A stretch of DNA of 64,000 nt from JAYRSJ01 sp041920215. GTDB taxonomy: Bacteria > Pseudomonadota > Gammaproteobacteria > Burkholderiales > Burkholderiaceae_C. Where the stretch lies: contig JAYRSJ010000022.1 of assembly GCA_041920215.1 (NCBI GenBank), forward strand, positions 16,685 to 80,684. The letters are read 5' to 3'. The notes under the pieces were generated by a model. It had not been told where the DNA came from. It did not search any database and saw only the letters and a program-made list of their open reading frames with translations. Position 1 is the stretch's first letter; each line of letters starts with the position of its first letter. Shown here piece by piece: positions 27,574 through 35,702 of the stretch. The position numbers and the translations under genes are program-made.

Positions 27574-27606
27574 ACCGTTTGCTGACCGAATGCTGTCCGT
27601 CTGCCA
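27574..27606 (+). promoter_or_regulatory. Three tandem 11-base direct repeats between divergent genes
   Basis: ACCGTTTGCTG (27574-27584), ACCGAATGCTG (27585-27595) and TCCGTCTGCCA (27596-27606) abut without gaps. The shared core is CCGNNTGC every 11 bases. OmpR-type winged-helix proteins commonly bind head-to-tail repeats of 10-11 bases. The array lies 75 bases upstream of the regulator start and 83 bases upstream of the divergent exported gene, so it could control either or both. Confidence 0.6.
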
Positions 27607-27689
27607 AGGACTTCTGCGCGCCCGGCGCCGAGACTGCCGCTCATGGCAATGCCAGCCAGCTCAACACCCCCTCTTTCAAGGAAATTTCG

Positions 27690-28469
27690 ATGACACGCAA
27701 ACCCCTCACCCCGGCCCTGATGATCCTGACGCTGCTGGCCGCCGCCGCCGCCGCCGGCACCGCCCAGGCCCAGGCCACCATCGACCACAACAAGGCCCTG
27801 GCCGGCAATATCACGCCGGGCGATGTGCCGGGCTATCCGATCACCCTCAGCCGGCCCGGCCATTACAAGCTGATGGGCAATCTGAGTGCGCCGGCCAATA
27901 TGGCCGCGGTGCAGATCGAGGCCGATGGCGTCACGCTGGACCTGAACGGCTTCACGATCGCGGGGCAGGCGCAGTGCAGCCGCAACGAAGCCAGCAGGGT
28001 CGTGTCCTGCCAGGGGGCGAGTCAGTTCCTTCGCGGCGTGTTCACTCCTTTTGTCCAGGTAGGGACCGTGGTGCGCAACGGCACCGTTCGTGGCTTCGGT
28101 TCCGGGGTGTTGTTGAACGGATCGGGGGCCGTGCACGATTTGAGCGCCATGCAAAACATGGTCGCCGGGGTGACCGTGCAGGCTGGGCGGGTGGAGCGTG
28201 TGGTCGCGTCGTTGAATGGCGCGGTCGGCATTTCCATGGGCCATGGAACGATCGCAGGCAGCACGACCATCAACAACGGTGCCTACGGTATATCCGGCCT
28301 CAAGACCTTCCTGGATACGCTCGTGATCGACACGGTGGCGAGCGGCAATCGCTTGCTAGGCATCGACGATGCCAGCGTGCGCGGCACGCTGCAATCCGAC
28401 AACGGCGCAACCGACCGCAGCCAGGTGCGCAGCCTGGGCGGCAATGCCGACGCCAACGGGGTGTACTGA
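27690..28469 (+). CDS. Exported protein with right-handed beta-helix-like repeats
   Basis: The product is 259 residues. A signal peptide covers residues 1-28 (LLAAAAAAGTAQAQA). The mature part shows the short G-V-x-L-D-L-N-G-F and N-G-T-V-R-G-F-G patterns of parallel beta-helix proteins: GVTLDLNGFTIAG, VVRNGTVRGFGSGVLL, AVGISMGHGTIAGSTTINN. Such folds often bind or cleave polysaccharide, but no catalytic residues are recognisable. The ATG follows CAAGGAAAT at proper distance. It is divergent from the winged-helix ATPase regulator and is followed after one base by the next exported protein, so they form a unit. Confidence 0.8.
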   Translation: MTRKPLTPALMILTLLAAAAAAGTAQAQATIDHNKALAGNITPGDVPGYPITLSRPGHYKLMGNLSAPANMAAVQIEADGVTLDLNGFTIAGQAQCSRNEASRVVSCQGASQFLRGVFTPFVQVGTVVRNGTVRGFGSGVLLNGSGAVHDLSAMQNMVAGVTVQAGRVERVVASLNGAVGISMGHGTIAGSTTINNGAYGISGLKTFLDTLVIDTVASGNRLLGIDDASVRGTLQSDNGATDRSQVRSLGGNADANGVY

Positions 28470-28470
28470 G

Positions 28471-28983
28471 ATGCTGCGGCGACGCGCGGCCCGGGGCTGG
28501 CTGCCTCTGCTGCTGCTGCTGAGCTGGGTCTCGGCGGCCGCTGCCACGACCGCCACGACGGTAACGGCCGAACCCGCCGTCCGCCACGCCCAGGGCGAGG
28601 GCTGGCGGCTGGAGCCGCGCGGCGCCAGCGGCGCGGCGCTGGCGCTGGGCCTGGCGCGGGCCTCGGGCAGCGAGCTGTTCAGCAGTGCCGAGGCCCTGCA
28701 GGGGCTGCGCCCGCTGACGCGGCCGCTGCAGGCCGCCACCTTGGCGGCCGCCTGGCAGGCGCTGCTGGCCAGCAGCAGCCACGCGCTGCAATGCGATCGC
28801 CAGCGCTGCCGGGTGTGGGTCCTGCCATCGCCATCACCCGCCGCTATACCTGCTGCGATACCCGCTGCGCCGGCCCGCTCAGCGCGAGCCGCGCCTGCCC
28901 CTGCCCCGGTGCTGGCGGCCCCAGCCTCGACGGTTTCCGTGGCGCTGACGCCCGATCCCCCCGGGCTCTTCCCCAGCGAGTGA
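28471..28983 (+). CDS. Small exported protein with STN-like (secretin/TonB short N-terminal) domain
   Basis: The product is 170 residues. It has a signal peptide (residues 1-25, GWLPLLLLLSWVSAAAA). Residues about 38-105 resemble the short N-terminal domain of secretins and TonB receptors: ALALGLARASGSELFSSAEAL, then LAAAWQALLASSSHALQC. The C-terminal 60 residues are an Ala/Pro-rich linker. No secretin or receptor domain follows, so the protein is a stand-alone STN-like module. Its ATG follows the previous stop (TGAGATG), so the pair is almost certainly cotranscribed. Confidence 0.72.
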   Translation: MLRRRAARGWLPLLLLLSWVSAAAATTATTVTAEPAVRHAQGEGWRLEPRGASGAALALGLARASGSELFSSAEALQGLRPLTRPLQAATLAAAWQALLASSSHALQCDRQRCRVWVLPSPSPAAIPAAIPAAPARSARAAPAPAPVLAAPASTVSVALTPDPPGLFPSE

Positions 28984-29038
28984 GCGCAGCGGGCGGTTCA
29001 GCCGCGCGCCTTCAAACCCTCCAACGGACATTCTCACG

Positions 29039-29749
29039 ATGCACAAACCTACTGTTGTCAGCCGCCTCAGCGCCCTGGGTCTGAGCAGCTTGCTCGCCCT
29101 CGGCCTCGCCGTCAGTCCCGCCGCCCGGGCCTCGCCGGTGGTCTACAGCTTTGCCGGCAGCGTGGACGCCGATTCGGCCGAGCGTGGCTGGGAGCGCTTC
29201 AGCGGCGAGTTCCGCTTCGACAGCGGCGCGAGCGACGGCATCGCCGACACCAGCACCGGCGCCTATGCCCATGCCGGCGCGCCCTGGGGCATGAGCCTGA
29301 GCTTCTTCGCCGGCGCCAGCCTGGTGCAGACGGTGACGCTGGACACGCTCTTCCATCTGCTGCTCAGCAATGACCTGGGTGGCGAAGACCAGCTGGGCCT
29401 GCTGGCACAGGACAGCGATCCGGCGCACAGCTTGTCGCTGACGCTGCTGGATACCGGCGGCACCGCCTTCGCCAGCGACGCCCTGCCGCTGCCCGCTGGT
29501 GGCCTGACGCTGGCCCTGTTCCCCTGGTCCAGCCTGCTGTACGAGAGCGCCGAGGGCGTGCTGCAGGGGCGGCTGGACGCGCTGGCCTGCAGCCTGGGCT
29601 GCGAGCCGGGCACGGGTCCCGATCCTGATCCCAATCCGCCTACGCCGACGATTCCCGAACCCAGCAGCTGGGCCCTGTTGCTGGCGGCCGGCCTGGCGCT
29701 GCTCGGCAGCCGTGCGAGGCCCAAGCCCCATCAAGGAGAAGCACGATGA
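29039..29749 (+). CDS. PEP-CTERM-anchored exported protein
   Basis: The product is 236 residues. A signal peptide (1-32) leads into a strand-rich domain with SFAGSVDADSAERGW and FSGEFRFDSGASDGIADTS. A Pro/Asp-rich linker precedes the C-terminal sorting signal: the PEP motif in IPEPSSWALLLAAGLALLG (about 208-226) and a basic tail. Exosortase cuts such proteins during export, commonly with exopolysaccharide synthesis. No exosortase gene lies in the window. The stop overlaps the start of a globin gene (ATGA), an unusual pairing. Confidence 0.9.
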   Translation: MHKPTVVSRLSALGLSSLLALGLAVSPAARASPVVYSFAGSVDADSAERGWERFSGEFRFDSGASDGIADTSTGAYAHAGAPWGMSLSFFAGASLVQTVTLDTLFHLLLSNDLGGEDQLGLLAQDSDPAHSLSLTLLDTGGTAFASDALPLPAGGLTLALFPWSSLLYESAEGVLQGRLDALACSLGCEPGTGPDPDPNPPTPTIPEPSSWALLLAAGLALLGSRARPKPHQGEAR

Positions 29750-30186
29750 CGACGATGAATGCCGAACAGATCGCTTTGCTGCGCCGCAGCTTCGCCGAGC
29801 TGCAAACGCTGGCCGGGCCGGTGGCGCAGCATTTCTATGCCCGCCTGTTCGAGATCGACCCGGCGCTGCGGCCGCTGTTCAAGGGCGATATGACGGCCCA
29901 GGGCGGCAAGCTGATGACGATGCTGGGCCTGGCCCTGGGGCTGCTGGAGGAGCCCGCCAAGCTGCAGGCCGCGCTGCAGCGTCTGGGCCAGCGCCATGTC
30001 GCCTACGGCGTGCAGGCCCGGCACTACGACAGCGTCGGGCGCGCGCTGCTGGACACCCTGGCCGCGCTGCTGGGCCCCGGCTTCACGCCGGCGCTGCAGG
30101 TCGCCTGGGCAGGGCTGTACCGGCAGGTGGCGCAGACCATGCAGGAGGCCGCGGCAGCGCTGCCGCCGGCAAGCCTGGCGGCGTAA
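29746..30186 (+). CDS. Single-domain bacterial globin (Vitreoscilla hemoglobin-like)
   Basis: The product is 146 residues, the normal length of the family. The HFYARLFEIDPALRPLFKGDM segment matches the B and C helices of bacterial hemoglobins, with the B10 Tyr. Gln 52 is at the distal E7 position, and the proximal haem ligand is His 84 in QRHVAYGVQARHYDSVG. It should bind oxygen and perhaps nitric oxide in the cytoplasm. There is no reductase domain, so it is not a flavohaemoglobin. Its start overlaps the PEP-CTERM gene stop. Confidence 0.88.
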   Translation: MTTMNAEQIALLRRSFAELQTLAGPVAQHFYARLFEIDPALRPLFKGDMTAQGGKLMTMLGLALGLLEEPAKLQAALQRLGQRHVAYGVQARHYDSVGRALLDTLAALLGPGFTPALQVAWAGLYRQVAQTMQEAAAALPPASLAA

Positions 30187-30239
30187 GCCGCGCATCGCTT
30201 GATGCAGGCCTGTAACCGTCTGCCGCCTAAGATCCCGGC

Positions 30240-30644
30240 ATGACGATGCCGAAGACGGACACACTGACGCTGGCCCTGATCGCCCACGACCGCAAGAAGG
30301 CCACGATGGTGGCCCTGGCCAGCGAGTTCGCGCCCTTGCTGCAGCGCTGCAGGCTGCTGGCCACCGGTACCACCGGCAGCCGGCTGCGCGCCGAGGCGGG
30401 CCTGGCCCAGGTCGAATGCCTGCTCAGCGGCCCGCTGGGCGGCGATCTGCAGATCGGCGCGCTGCTGGCGGTGGGCGAGGTCGATGCGGTGGTGTTTCTG
30501 CGCGACCCGATGACGCCGCAGCCGCATGAGCCCGACATCAATGCCCTGCTGCGCGCCTGCGATGTGCACGATGTGCCCTGCGCCACCAATCTGGCCGGCG
30601 CCCGCCTGTTGTTGCAGGCCCTGCAGCGGCGGGCAGACGCCTGA
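30240..30644 (+). CDS. mgsA: Methylglyoxal synthase
   Basis: The product is 134 residues. It converts dihydroxyacetone phosphate to methylglyoxal and phosphate, bypassing lower glycolysis when phosphate is short. Conserved segments are present: LALIAHDRKKATMVALA at the start, LLATGTTGSRL for phosphate binding, GPLGGDLQIGALLA with the catalytic Asp, and HEPDINALLRACDVHDVPCATN with the active-site His. The ATG at 30240 or one six bases later could be used. A strong hairpin follows the stop. Confidence 0.94.
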   Translation: MTMPKTDTLTLALIAHDRKKATMVALASEFAPLLQRCRLLATGTTGSRLRAEAGLAQVECLLSGPLGGDLQIGALLAVGEVDAVVFLRDPMTPQPHEPDINALLRACDVHDVPCATNLAGARLLLQALQRRADA

Positions 30645-30653
30645 CCAAAGAGC

Positions 30654-30688
30654 AAGCCCCCGCGGGCCTGCGGGGCCGGCGGGGGCTT
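30654..30688. terminator. Bidirectional hairpin between mgsA and a PEP-CTERM gene
   Basis: AAGCCCCCGC (30654-30663) and GCGGGGGCTT (30679-30688) form a perfect 10-base stem with a 15-base loop between two convergent genes. It begins 10 bases past the mgsA stop. T-runs beside it are short, so termination strength is uncertain, but the position fits a shared terminator. Confidence 0.75.
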
Positions 30689-30722
30689 GGCCGGTTCGGG
30701 CGGGTAGTCGCCGCCTGGGGTT

Positions 30723-31394
30723 TCAGCGGCTGCGACGGCGGCGCGCGGCGCCCAGGCCCAGCAGGGCCAGACCGGCCAGGGCCAGGCTGCCCGGCTCGGG
30801 CACGGTATTGCCGTTGTTGCTGGCGTTGCCGCTCAGCGTGAAGCCGGCGCTGGTGCCGCGGTGGAAGGTATTGCCCTGCTGGTACAGATTGCCGCCACCG
30901 CCCAGGTAGCCGTTCACCGCCAGATTGCTGCTGCTGTAGAAGCTGACGTAGTAGGTGCCGGCCGCCAGGTTCAGGCCGCTGACATCGTCGGTCGAGGCGA
31001 TCAGCGATGCGTAGTTGGCGCCCGGGATGGCGGTGGACTGGAATCCGGCCGCAGCGATGGTCTGACTGAAGATCTCAGTCTCGGGCAGATTGCCGCCGCC
31101 GACGGACCAGACCGAGAAATTGATGCTGGCCGGCCAGTAGGGTGCCTGGCCGTACAGCGAAACGCTGAAGCCGTCGATGCTGGTGGCATTGCCCAGCGTG
31201 AACTTGTCGAAGATGCGGTAAGCGCCGCCGCAGCTGCTGCACCAGCCATAGGTGCTGATCTTGCTGACATCGTTCAGGTCCGGGATGGACTGGAACACCA
31301 CGCCGGCCGAGGCGGCCTGCGACAGGGCGAAGGCGGCAGCGGCAAAGCCGGTGCGCAGGCTGAGGTTCAGGACGGTGCTCAGGGGACGGCTCAT
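30723..31394 (-). CDS. PEP-CTERM-anchored exported protein
   Basis: The product is 223 residues from the ATG at 31394; a GTG/ATG four codons earlier is in frame. A signal peptide (to about residue 31, ending AASAGVVF) is followed by a strand-rich domain rich in Ser, Gly, Asn and Tyr. It contains YGWCSSCGGAYRIFDKFTLG and YYVSFYSSSNLAVNGYLGGG. The C-terminus has the sorting signal VPEPGSLALAGLALLGLG followed by ARRRRSR. It should be exported and processed by exosortase. The promoter region carries an inverted repeat. Confidence 0.9.
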   Translation of the reverse strand: MSRPLSTVLNLSLRTGFAAAAFALSQAASAGVVFQSIPDLNDVSKISTYGWCSSCGGAYRIFDKFTLGNATSIDGFSVSLYGQAPYWPASINFSVWSVGGGNLPETEIFSQTIAAAGFQSTAIPGANYASLIASTDDVSGLNLAAGTYYVSFYSSSNLAVNGYLGGGGNLYQQGNTFHRGTSAGFTLSGNASNNGNTVPEPGSLALAGLALLGLGAARRRRSR

Positions 31395-31486
31395 ACAAGG
31401 CTCCACAAACTAGGGGGGTATGCCTTCATAAAGCAAGCCGCAGGCCAGGTGCTGGCAATCGATAAAATTCAAGGACTTACCGCGAC

Positions 31487-31516
31487 ATGTAACCCAAACA
31501 GGTTACGCACTGTCAA
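31487..31516 (-). promoter_or_regulatory. Promoter of the PEP-CTERM gene with an internal inverted repeat
   Basis: On the minus strand TTGACA (31511-31516) and TTACAT (31487-31492) are spaced by 18 bases, a good sigma-70 pair. Between and across them lies a perfect inverted repeat, GTAACC (31489-31494) and GGTTAC (31501-31506), with a 6-base centre. A regulator bound there would block RNA polymerase. The 5' neighbour GTCGGGAAAC is also AT-richer than the surroundings. Confidence 0.55.
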
Positions 31517-31563
31517 GTTTCCCGACAGAATCTGCGCGCCACCACCGGCCTCAGCCTCCCGCT

Positions 31564-33492
31564 TCAGCCGGCTGCCGCCAGCGCCCGGGCGATGCGCTGC
31601 CGGCCCACGGTGGGCTTGGGTACCTTGATGTCGAACCAGCTGCGCACGTCCTGCTCCAGGCCGATGCCGTGCATGTAGTTGTAGATGGCTTTCTTCAGCG
31701 CGCGGCCCAGCCGGTCATGGTCGACCCCGGTGGGGTCGATGAAGCCGACATCGTTCCTCGCAAACACTTTGAGATCCGGGCTGGCGGGCAGCGGCAGCAG
31801 CTGCACGCCATAGGCCTCGGGGTTCATGCCCACCGGCGAATGCACGGTGCAGGCGAAGCGGTGGAAGAAGCCGCTGTGGATGCAGCCGTTCTCGAACAGC
31901 TGGCGCACATACTCCAGCGCATCCACCGTGTCCTGCACCGTCTGGGTCGGGAAGCCATACATCAGATAGGCATGCACCAGCACGCCCGCATCGGCGAAGC
32001 CCTTGGTGACCCGCGCCACCTGCTCGACCGAGACCCCCTTCTTCATCAGCTGCAAGAGCCTGTCCGAGGCCACCTCCAGCCCGCCCGAGATCGCGATGCA
32101 GCCGCTGTCGGCCAGCTGCTGGCACAGCTCGGGCGTGAAGGTCTTCTCGAAGCGGATATTGCCCCACCAGCTGATCGCGGTGCCGCGGCGCTGCAGCTCG
32201 GCGGCCAGCGCCTTCAGCGATTTCGGCGGCGCCGCCTCGTCGACCAGGTGAAAGCCGGTCTGGCCGGTCTCGGCGACGATCGCTTCGATGCGGTCCACCA
32301 GCGTCTGGGCCGAGGCCGCGTCATAGCGCGAGATGTAGTCCAGCGAGACATCGCAGAAGCTGCACTTCTTCCAGTAGCAGCCGTGCGCCACGGTCAGCTT
32401 GTTCCAGCGTCCATCGCTCCACAGCCGGTTCATCGGGTTCAGCATGTCCAGCAGCGACAGGTATTTGTCCAGCGGCAGGCCGTCCCAGGTGGGCGTGCCG
32501 ACCTGCTCGAAGGGGATGTCGGGCTCGATGAAGTTGATGTACTTCACCGCGTCGGACTCGCGCACAAAGGTCCGCACCAGGCGCTGCTGCGAGCGCTGGC
32601 CCGCTATGTGCTCCAGCAGGGCCAGCAGCGGGCGCTCGCCGGCATCGAGCGTGATGAAGTCGACGAAGTCGAACAGGCGCGGCTCGCCGAGCTCGCGCAG
32701 CTCGGTGTTGACGAAGCCGCCCCCCAGAACGATCTTGATCGCCGGGCTGTGGGCCTTGATGGTCTGGGCGATGCGCAGCGCCGCATAGACGGCGCCGGGG
32801 AAGGGCACCGACAGCAGCACGAGCAGGGGCCGGTGGCGCTCGATGGCTGCGAGGGTCAGGTCTTGCAGCAGGCTGTCCACCAGGTTCGGCGGTGCCGCCA
32901 GGGCCTTGGCCAGGGGCTCGAAGCTGGGCTGGGCGGCAGCCAGTTTCTCGGCGTAGCGGACGAACTCGAAGCGTTCGTCCACCGCGTCGCGCAGCACATC
33001 GGCCAGGTCGTTCAGATACAGCGTGGCCAGATGGCGGGCCCGGTCCTGCAGGCCCAGGGCGCCGAAGGCCCAGGCCAGCGGGTCGCCGCCGTCCTCATCC
33101 AGATAGGCGTCCAGCGTCTCGAAGCGGCTGCCCTCGGGCAGGAAGGCGCGGGTGTTGATGCGGTGGGCCAGCGTCGCGTCGCCACCCTGCAGAAAGCGGA
33201 TCACCGGCGCGATCGTCGCGGCATAGCGCTCGTACTGGGCTGCGAAGCCGCGCACCTGGGCCGAGCGCTGCGCCTCGGGCTGCCGCTGCACGGCCGCATG
33301 CAGGCGGTCCAGCCCCTCGGGCGAGAACAGCGCCAGCATCAGGGCCAGCGCCAGGTCTTCCTGCACCGCCGGGATCTGGCGCGAGCGCAGAAAGCCGGTC
33401 AGATAGGCGGTCGAGGGGTAGGGCGTGTTGAGCTGGGTCATCGGCGGGATGAGGCTCAGCACGCGCGGCGGGGCTGCAGGGGGCGTGGACAT
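31564..33492 (-). CDS. B12-binding domain radical SAM protein
   Basis: The product is 642 residues from the ATG at 33492; an upstream in-frame start would add twelve. An N-terminal region (about 1-110) precedes a cobalamin-binding-like Rossmann domain (about 215-300, PLLVLLSVPFPGAVYAAL and KIVLGGGFVNTELREL). The radical SAM core has the cluster motif CYWKKCSFC (about 371-379) and the GGLEVASDRLLQLMKKGVS segment. Such enzymes perform methylation or rearrangement on unactivated carbons. The substrate is not evident. It is divergent from the glutamine-synthetase-like gene. Confidence 0.9.
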   Translation of the reverse strand: MSTPPAAPPRVLSLIPPMTQLNTPYPSTAYLTGFLRSRQIPAVQEDLALALMLALFSPEGLDRLHAAVQRQPEAQRSAQVRGFAAQYERYAATIAPVIRFLQGGDATLAHRINTRAFLPEGSRFETLDAYLDEDGGDPLAWAFGALGLQDRARHLATLYLNDLADVLRDAVDERFEFVRYAEKLAAAQPSFEPLAKALAAPPNLVDSLLQDLTLAAIERHRPLLVLLSVPFPGAVYAALRIAQTIKAHSPAIKIVLGGGFVNTELRELGEPRLFDFVDFITLDAGERPLLALLEHIAGQRSQQRLVRTFVRESDAVKYINFIEPDIPFEQVGTPTWDGLPLDKYLSLLDMLNPMNRLWSDGRWNKLTVAHGCYWKKCSFCDVSLDYISRYDAASAQTLVDRIEAIVAETGQTGFHLVDEAAPPKSLKALAAELQRRGTAISWWGNIRFEKTFTPELCQQLADSGCIAISGGLEVASDRLLQLMKKGVSVEQVARVTKGFADAGVLVHAYLMYGFPTQTVQDTVDALEYVRQLFENGCIHSGFFHRFACTVHSPVGMNPEAYGVQLLPLPASPDLKVFARNDVGFIDPTGVDHDRLGRALKKAIYNYMHGIGLEQDVRSWFDIKVPKPTVGRQRIARALAAAG

Positions 33493-33604
33493 GGGCGGTG
33501 TGGCGGGCAGGGCCCAGGATTGTGCCAAGCCCGCTCGACCGATGCGCGCTTGCCTCAGAATGGCCCCGAGGCGGCGCCCCCTGCGCTGCAGCGAGGATGC
33601 GTCG

Positions 33605-34948
33605 ATGGCTGTCGCGAATGCCGAGGATCTGAGCCAGCGTTTTGCCCGTGAGGGCGTGCGCGATGTGGAATGCCTGTTCCCCGATGTCTCGGGCTATCCG
33701 CGCGGCAAGCTGATGCCGGCCGCCGCCTATGCCGCCGGCCAGGAGCTGCGCATCGCGCAGGCGATACCGATGCAATGCGTCACCGGCGACTATTCCTACG
33801 ACCCCATCTTTCCCGACGCCGACCCCGATGTGCGGCTGCGCCCCGACCCGGCTACGCTGCGGCCGGTGCCCTGGAGCAGCCAGCCGCGCTATCTGGCCAT
33901 TCATGACTGCCTGGAACTGGACGGCCGGCTGTGCAACTTCGCGCCGCGTTCGGTGCTGCAGCAGGTGCTGGCGCGCTATGCCGCGCGCGGGCTGCGGCCG
34001 GTGGTGGCGCCGGAGATCGAGTTCTATCTGTGTGCCGCCAGCAGCGATCCGGCCCAGCCGCTGCAGGCGCCGCGCGGCCGCGGCGGCCGGGCCGAGGCCG
34101 GCGCCTCGGCCTTCAGCCTGAACCAGCTCAACGAGCTGGCGCCGTTCTGGGACGAGTTCCATACGGCGCTGGACCGGCTGGGCGTGGGCGGCGACACCTG
34201 GATCCACGAGGTGGGCCTGAGCCAGTACGAGATCAATCTGCGCCATGGCGAGCCCCTGGCCCTGGCCGATCAGGCCTTTCTCTTCAAGTACGCGGCCAAG
34301 GAGGTGGCGCTCAAGCATGGGCTCAATGCGGTCTTCATGGCCAAGCCGCTGGCCGGCCAGGCCGGCAGCTCCATGCATCTGCACCAGAGCCTGCTCGATG
34401 CGCAGGGCCGCAATGCCTTCAGCGCGGCGGACGGCGCGGCGAGCCCGCTGTTCGGCCCCTTCATCGCCGGCCTGCAGCGCTACAGCGCCGAGCTGATGCT
34501 GATCTATGCGCCGCATATCAACTCCTACCGCCGCTATATCAAGGGCAGCCAGGCACCGATCAATCTGCACTGGGGCCACGACAACCGCAGCACCGGCCTG
34601 CGCGTGCCGGCCAGCGAGCCGGCGGCGCGCCGGGTCGAGAACCGCATCGCCGGGGCCGACGCCAACCCCTATCTGGCCATCGCCGCCTCGCTGGCCGCCG
34701 GCCTGGCCGGCATCGAGGAAGGCCTGCAGCCCGATGCTCCGCTGGCGGGCAATGCCCATGAGCAGCGCCATGCGCTGGCACGCAGCTTTCTCGCCGCCCA
34801 TCAGTGCATGAGCGAGAGCGCCGCCGCGCCGCGCCTGCTGGGCGCCGACTTCGTTCACGCCTACCTGGCGGTCAAGGCGCTGGAGCACGACAGCTATCTG
34901 GCCGAGATCAGCGCCTGGGAGCGGCGCTTTCTGTTGCCCATGGTCTGA
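33605..34948 (+). CDS. Glutamine synthetase family protein (gamma-glutamylpolyamine synthetase-like)
   Basis: The product is 447 residues, similar in length to PuuA and other GlnA-like enzymes. The N-terminal beta-grasp part includes VECLFPDVSGYPRGK. The ATP and Glu site segments are EIEFYL, HEVGLSQYEINLRHG and GSSMHLHQSL. NLHWGHDNRSTGLRVP and VENRIAGADANPYLAIAA follow. The LFPDVSGYPRGK pattern and divergence from nitrogen-assimilation GlnA suggest ligation of Glu to an amine such as putrescine. No other puu genes are adjacent, so this stays an inference. The start is at the first good ATG. Confidence 0.88.
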   Translation: MAVANAEDLSQRFAREGVRDVECLFPDVSGYPRGKLMPAAAYAAGQELRIAQAIPMQCVTGDYSYDPIFPDADPDVRLRPDPATLRPVPWSSQPRYLAIHDCLELDGRLCNFAPRSVLQQVLARYAARGLRPVVAPEIEFYLCAASSDPAQPLQAPRGRGGRAEAGASAFSLNQLNELAPFWDEFHTALDRLGVGGDTWIHEVGLSQYEINLRHGEPLALADQAFLFKYAAKEVALKHGLNAVFMAKPLAGQAGSSMHLHQSLLDAQGRNAFSAADGAASPLFGPFIAGLQRYSAELMLIYAPHINSYRRYIKGSQAPINLHWGHDNRSTGLRVPASEPAARRVENRIAGADANPYLAIAASLAAGLAGIEEGLQPDAPLAGNAHEQRHALARSFLAAHQCMSESAAAPRLLGADFVHAYLAVKALEHDSYLAEISAWERRFLLPMV

Positions 34949-35024
34949 GAGGGCTGGCCTTGACTCTGGAGCGGCTACATGCTTTTCAATCCAGCCCTAC
35001 GTTGATCACCCAAGGATTCCTGCG

Positions 35025-35675
35025 ATGAGTGCCTCCTGCCACGGCGACCACTGCCACGCCACCGAAGCCGCCACCACCAGCCCGCGCTACCGCCGCGTGC
35101 TGTGGGCAGCGCTGTGGATCAATGCCCTGATGTTCGCGGTGGAGATCGTCGGCGGCCTGCAGTCGGGTTCGGTCTCGCTGCTGGCCGATGCAGTGGATTT
35201 CTTCGGCGATGCGGCCAATTACGCGATCTCGCTGGTGGTGCTGGGTGCCGCGCTGGCCTGGCGCGCCCGGGCCGCGCTGTTCAAGGGCCTCAGCATGGGC
35301 GCCTTTGGCGTCTTTGTGCTGGGCCGCACGCTCTGGGGTGTCTATACCGGCACCCCTCCCGAGCCACTGACCATGGGCCTGGTCGGCGCGCTGGCCCTGC
35401 TGGCCAATGTCTCGGTCGCGGTGATGCTGTATGCCTGGCGCGAGGGCGATGCCAATATGCGCTCGGTCTGGCTGTGCAGCCGCAATGATGCGATCGGCAA
35501 CGGGGCGGTGATGATCGCTGCGCTGGGCGTGTTCGGTAGCGGCAGCGCCTGGCCCGATCTGCTGGTGGCGGCGGTGATGGCCGGCCTGGCGCTGAGCGCG
35601 GCGCGCTCGGTCATCGTCCAGGCGCGCGCCGAGCTGGCCGAGGCCGGCCAGGCCGGTCCCTCGCACGCGCAATGA
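35025..35675 (+). CDS. Cation diffusion facilitator-like (CDF) membrane transporter
   Basis: The product is 216 residues with five to six predicted spans. The N-terminus is His/Cys-rich (CHGDHCHATEA). SVSLLADAVDFFGDAANY in the second span holds the DxxxD metal motif of CDF proteins, and a second Asp-bearing segment is SRNDAIGNGAVM. It lacks the cytoplasmic C-terminal domain of classic CDF proteins. It probably exports zinc or a similar divalent ion. Confidence 0.82.
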   Translation: MSASCHGDHCHATEAATTSPRYRRVLWAALWINALMFAVEIVGGLQSGSVSLLADAVDFFGDAANYAISLVVLGAALAWRARAALFKGLSMGAFGVFVLGRTLWGVYTGTPPEPLTMGLVGALALLANVSVAVMLYAWREGDANMRSVWLCSRNDAIGNGAVMIAALGVFGSGSAWPDLLVAAVMAGLALSAARSVIVQARAELAEAGQAGPSHAQ

Positions 35676-35702
35676 GACGCGCAGAGACGCACAGTAAGAG
35701 GG

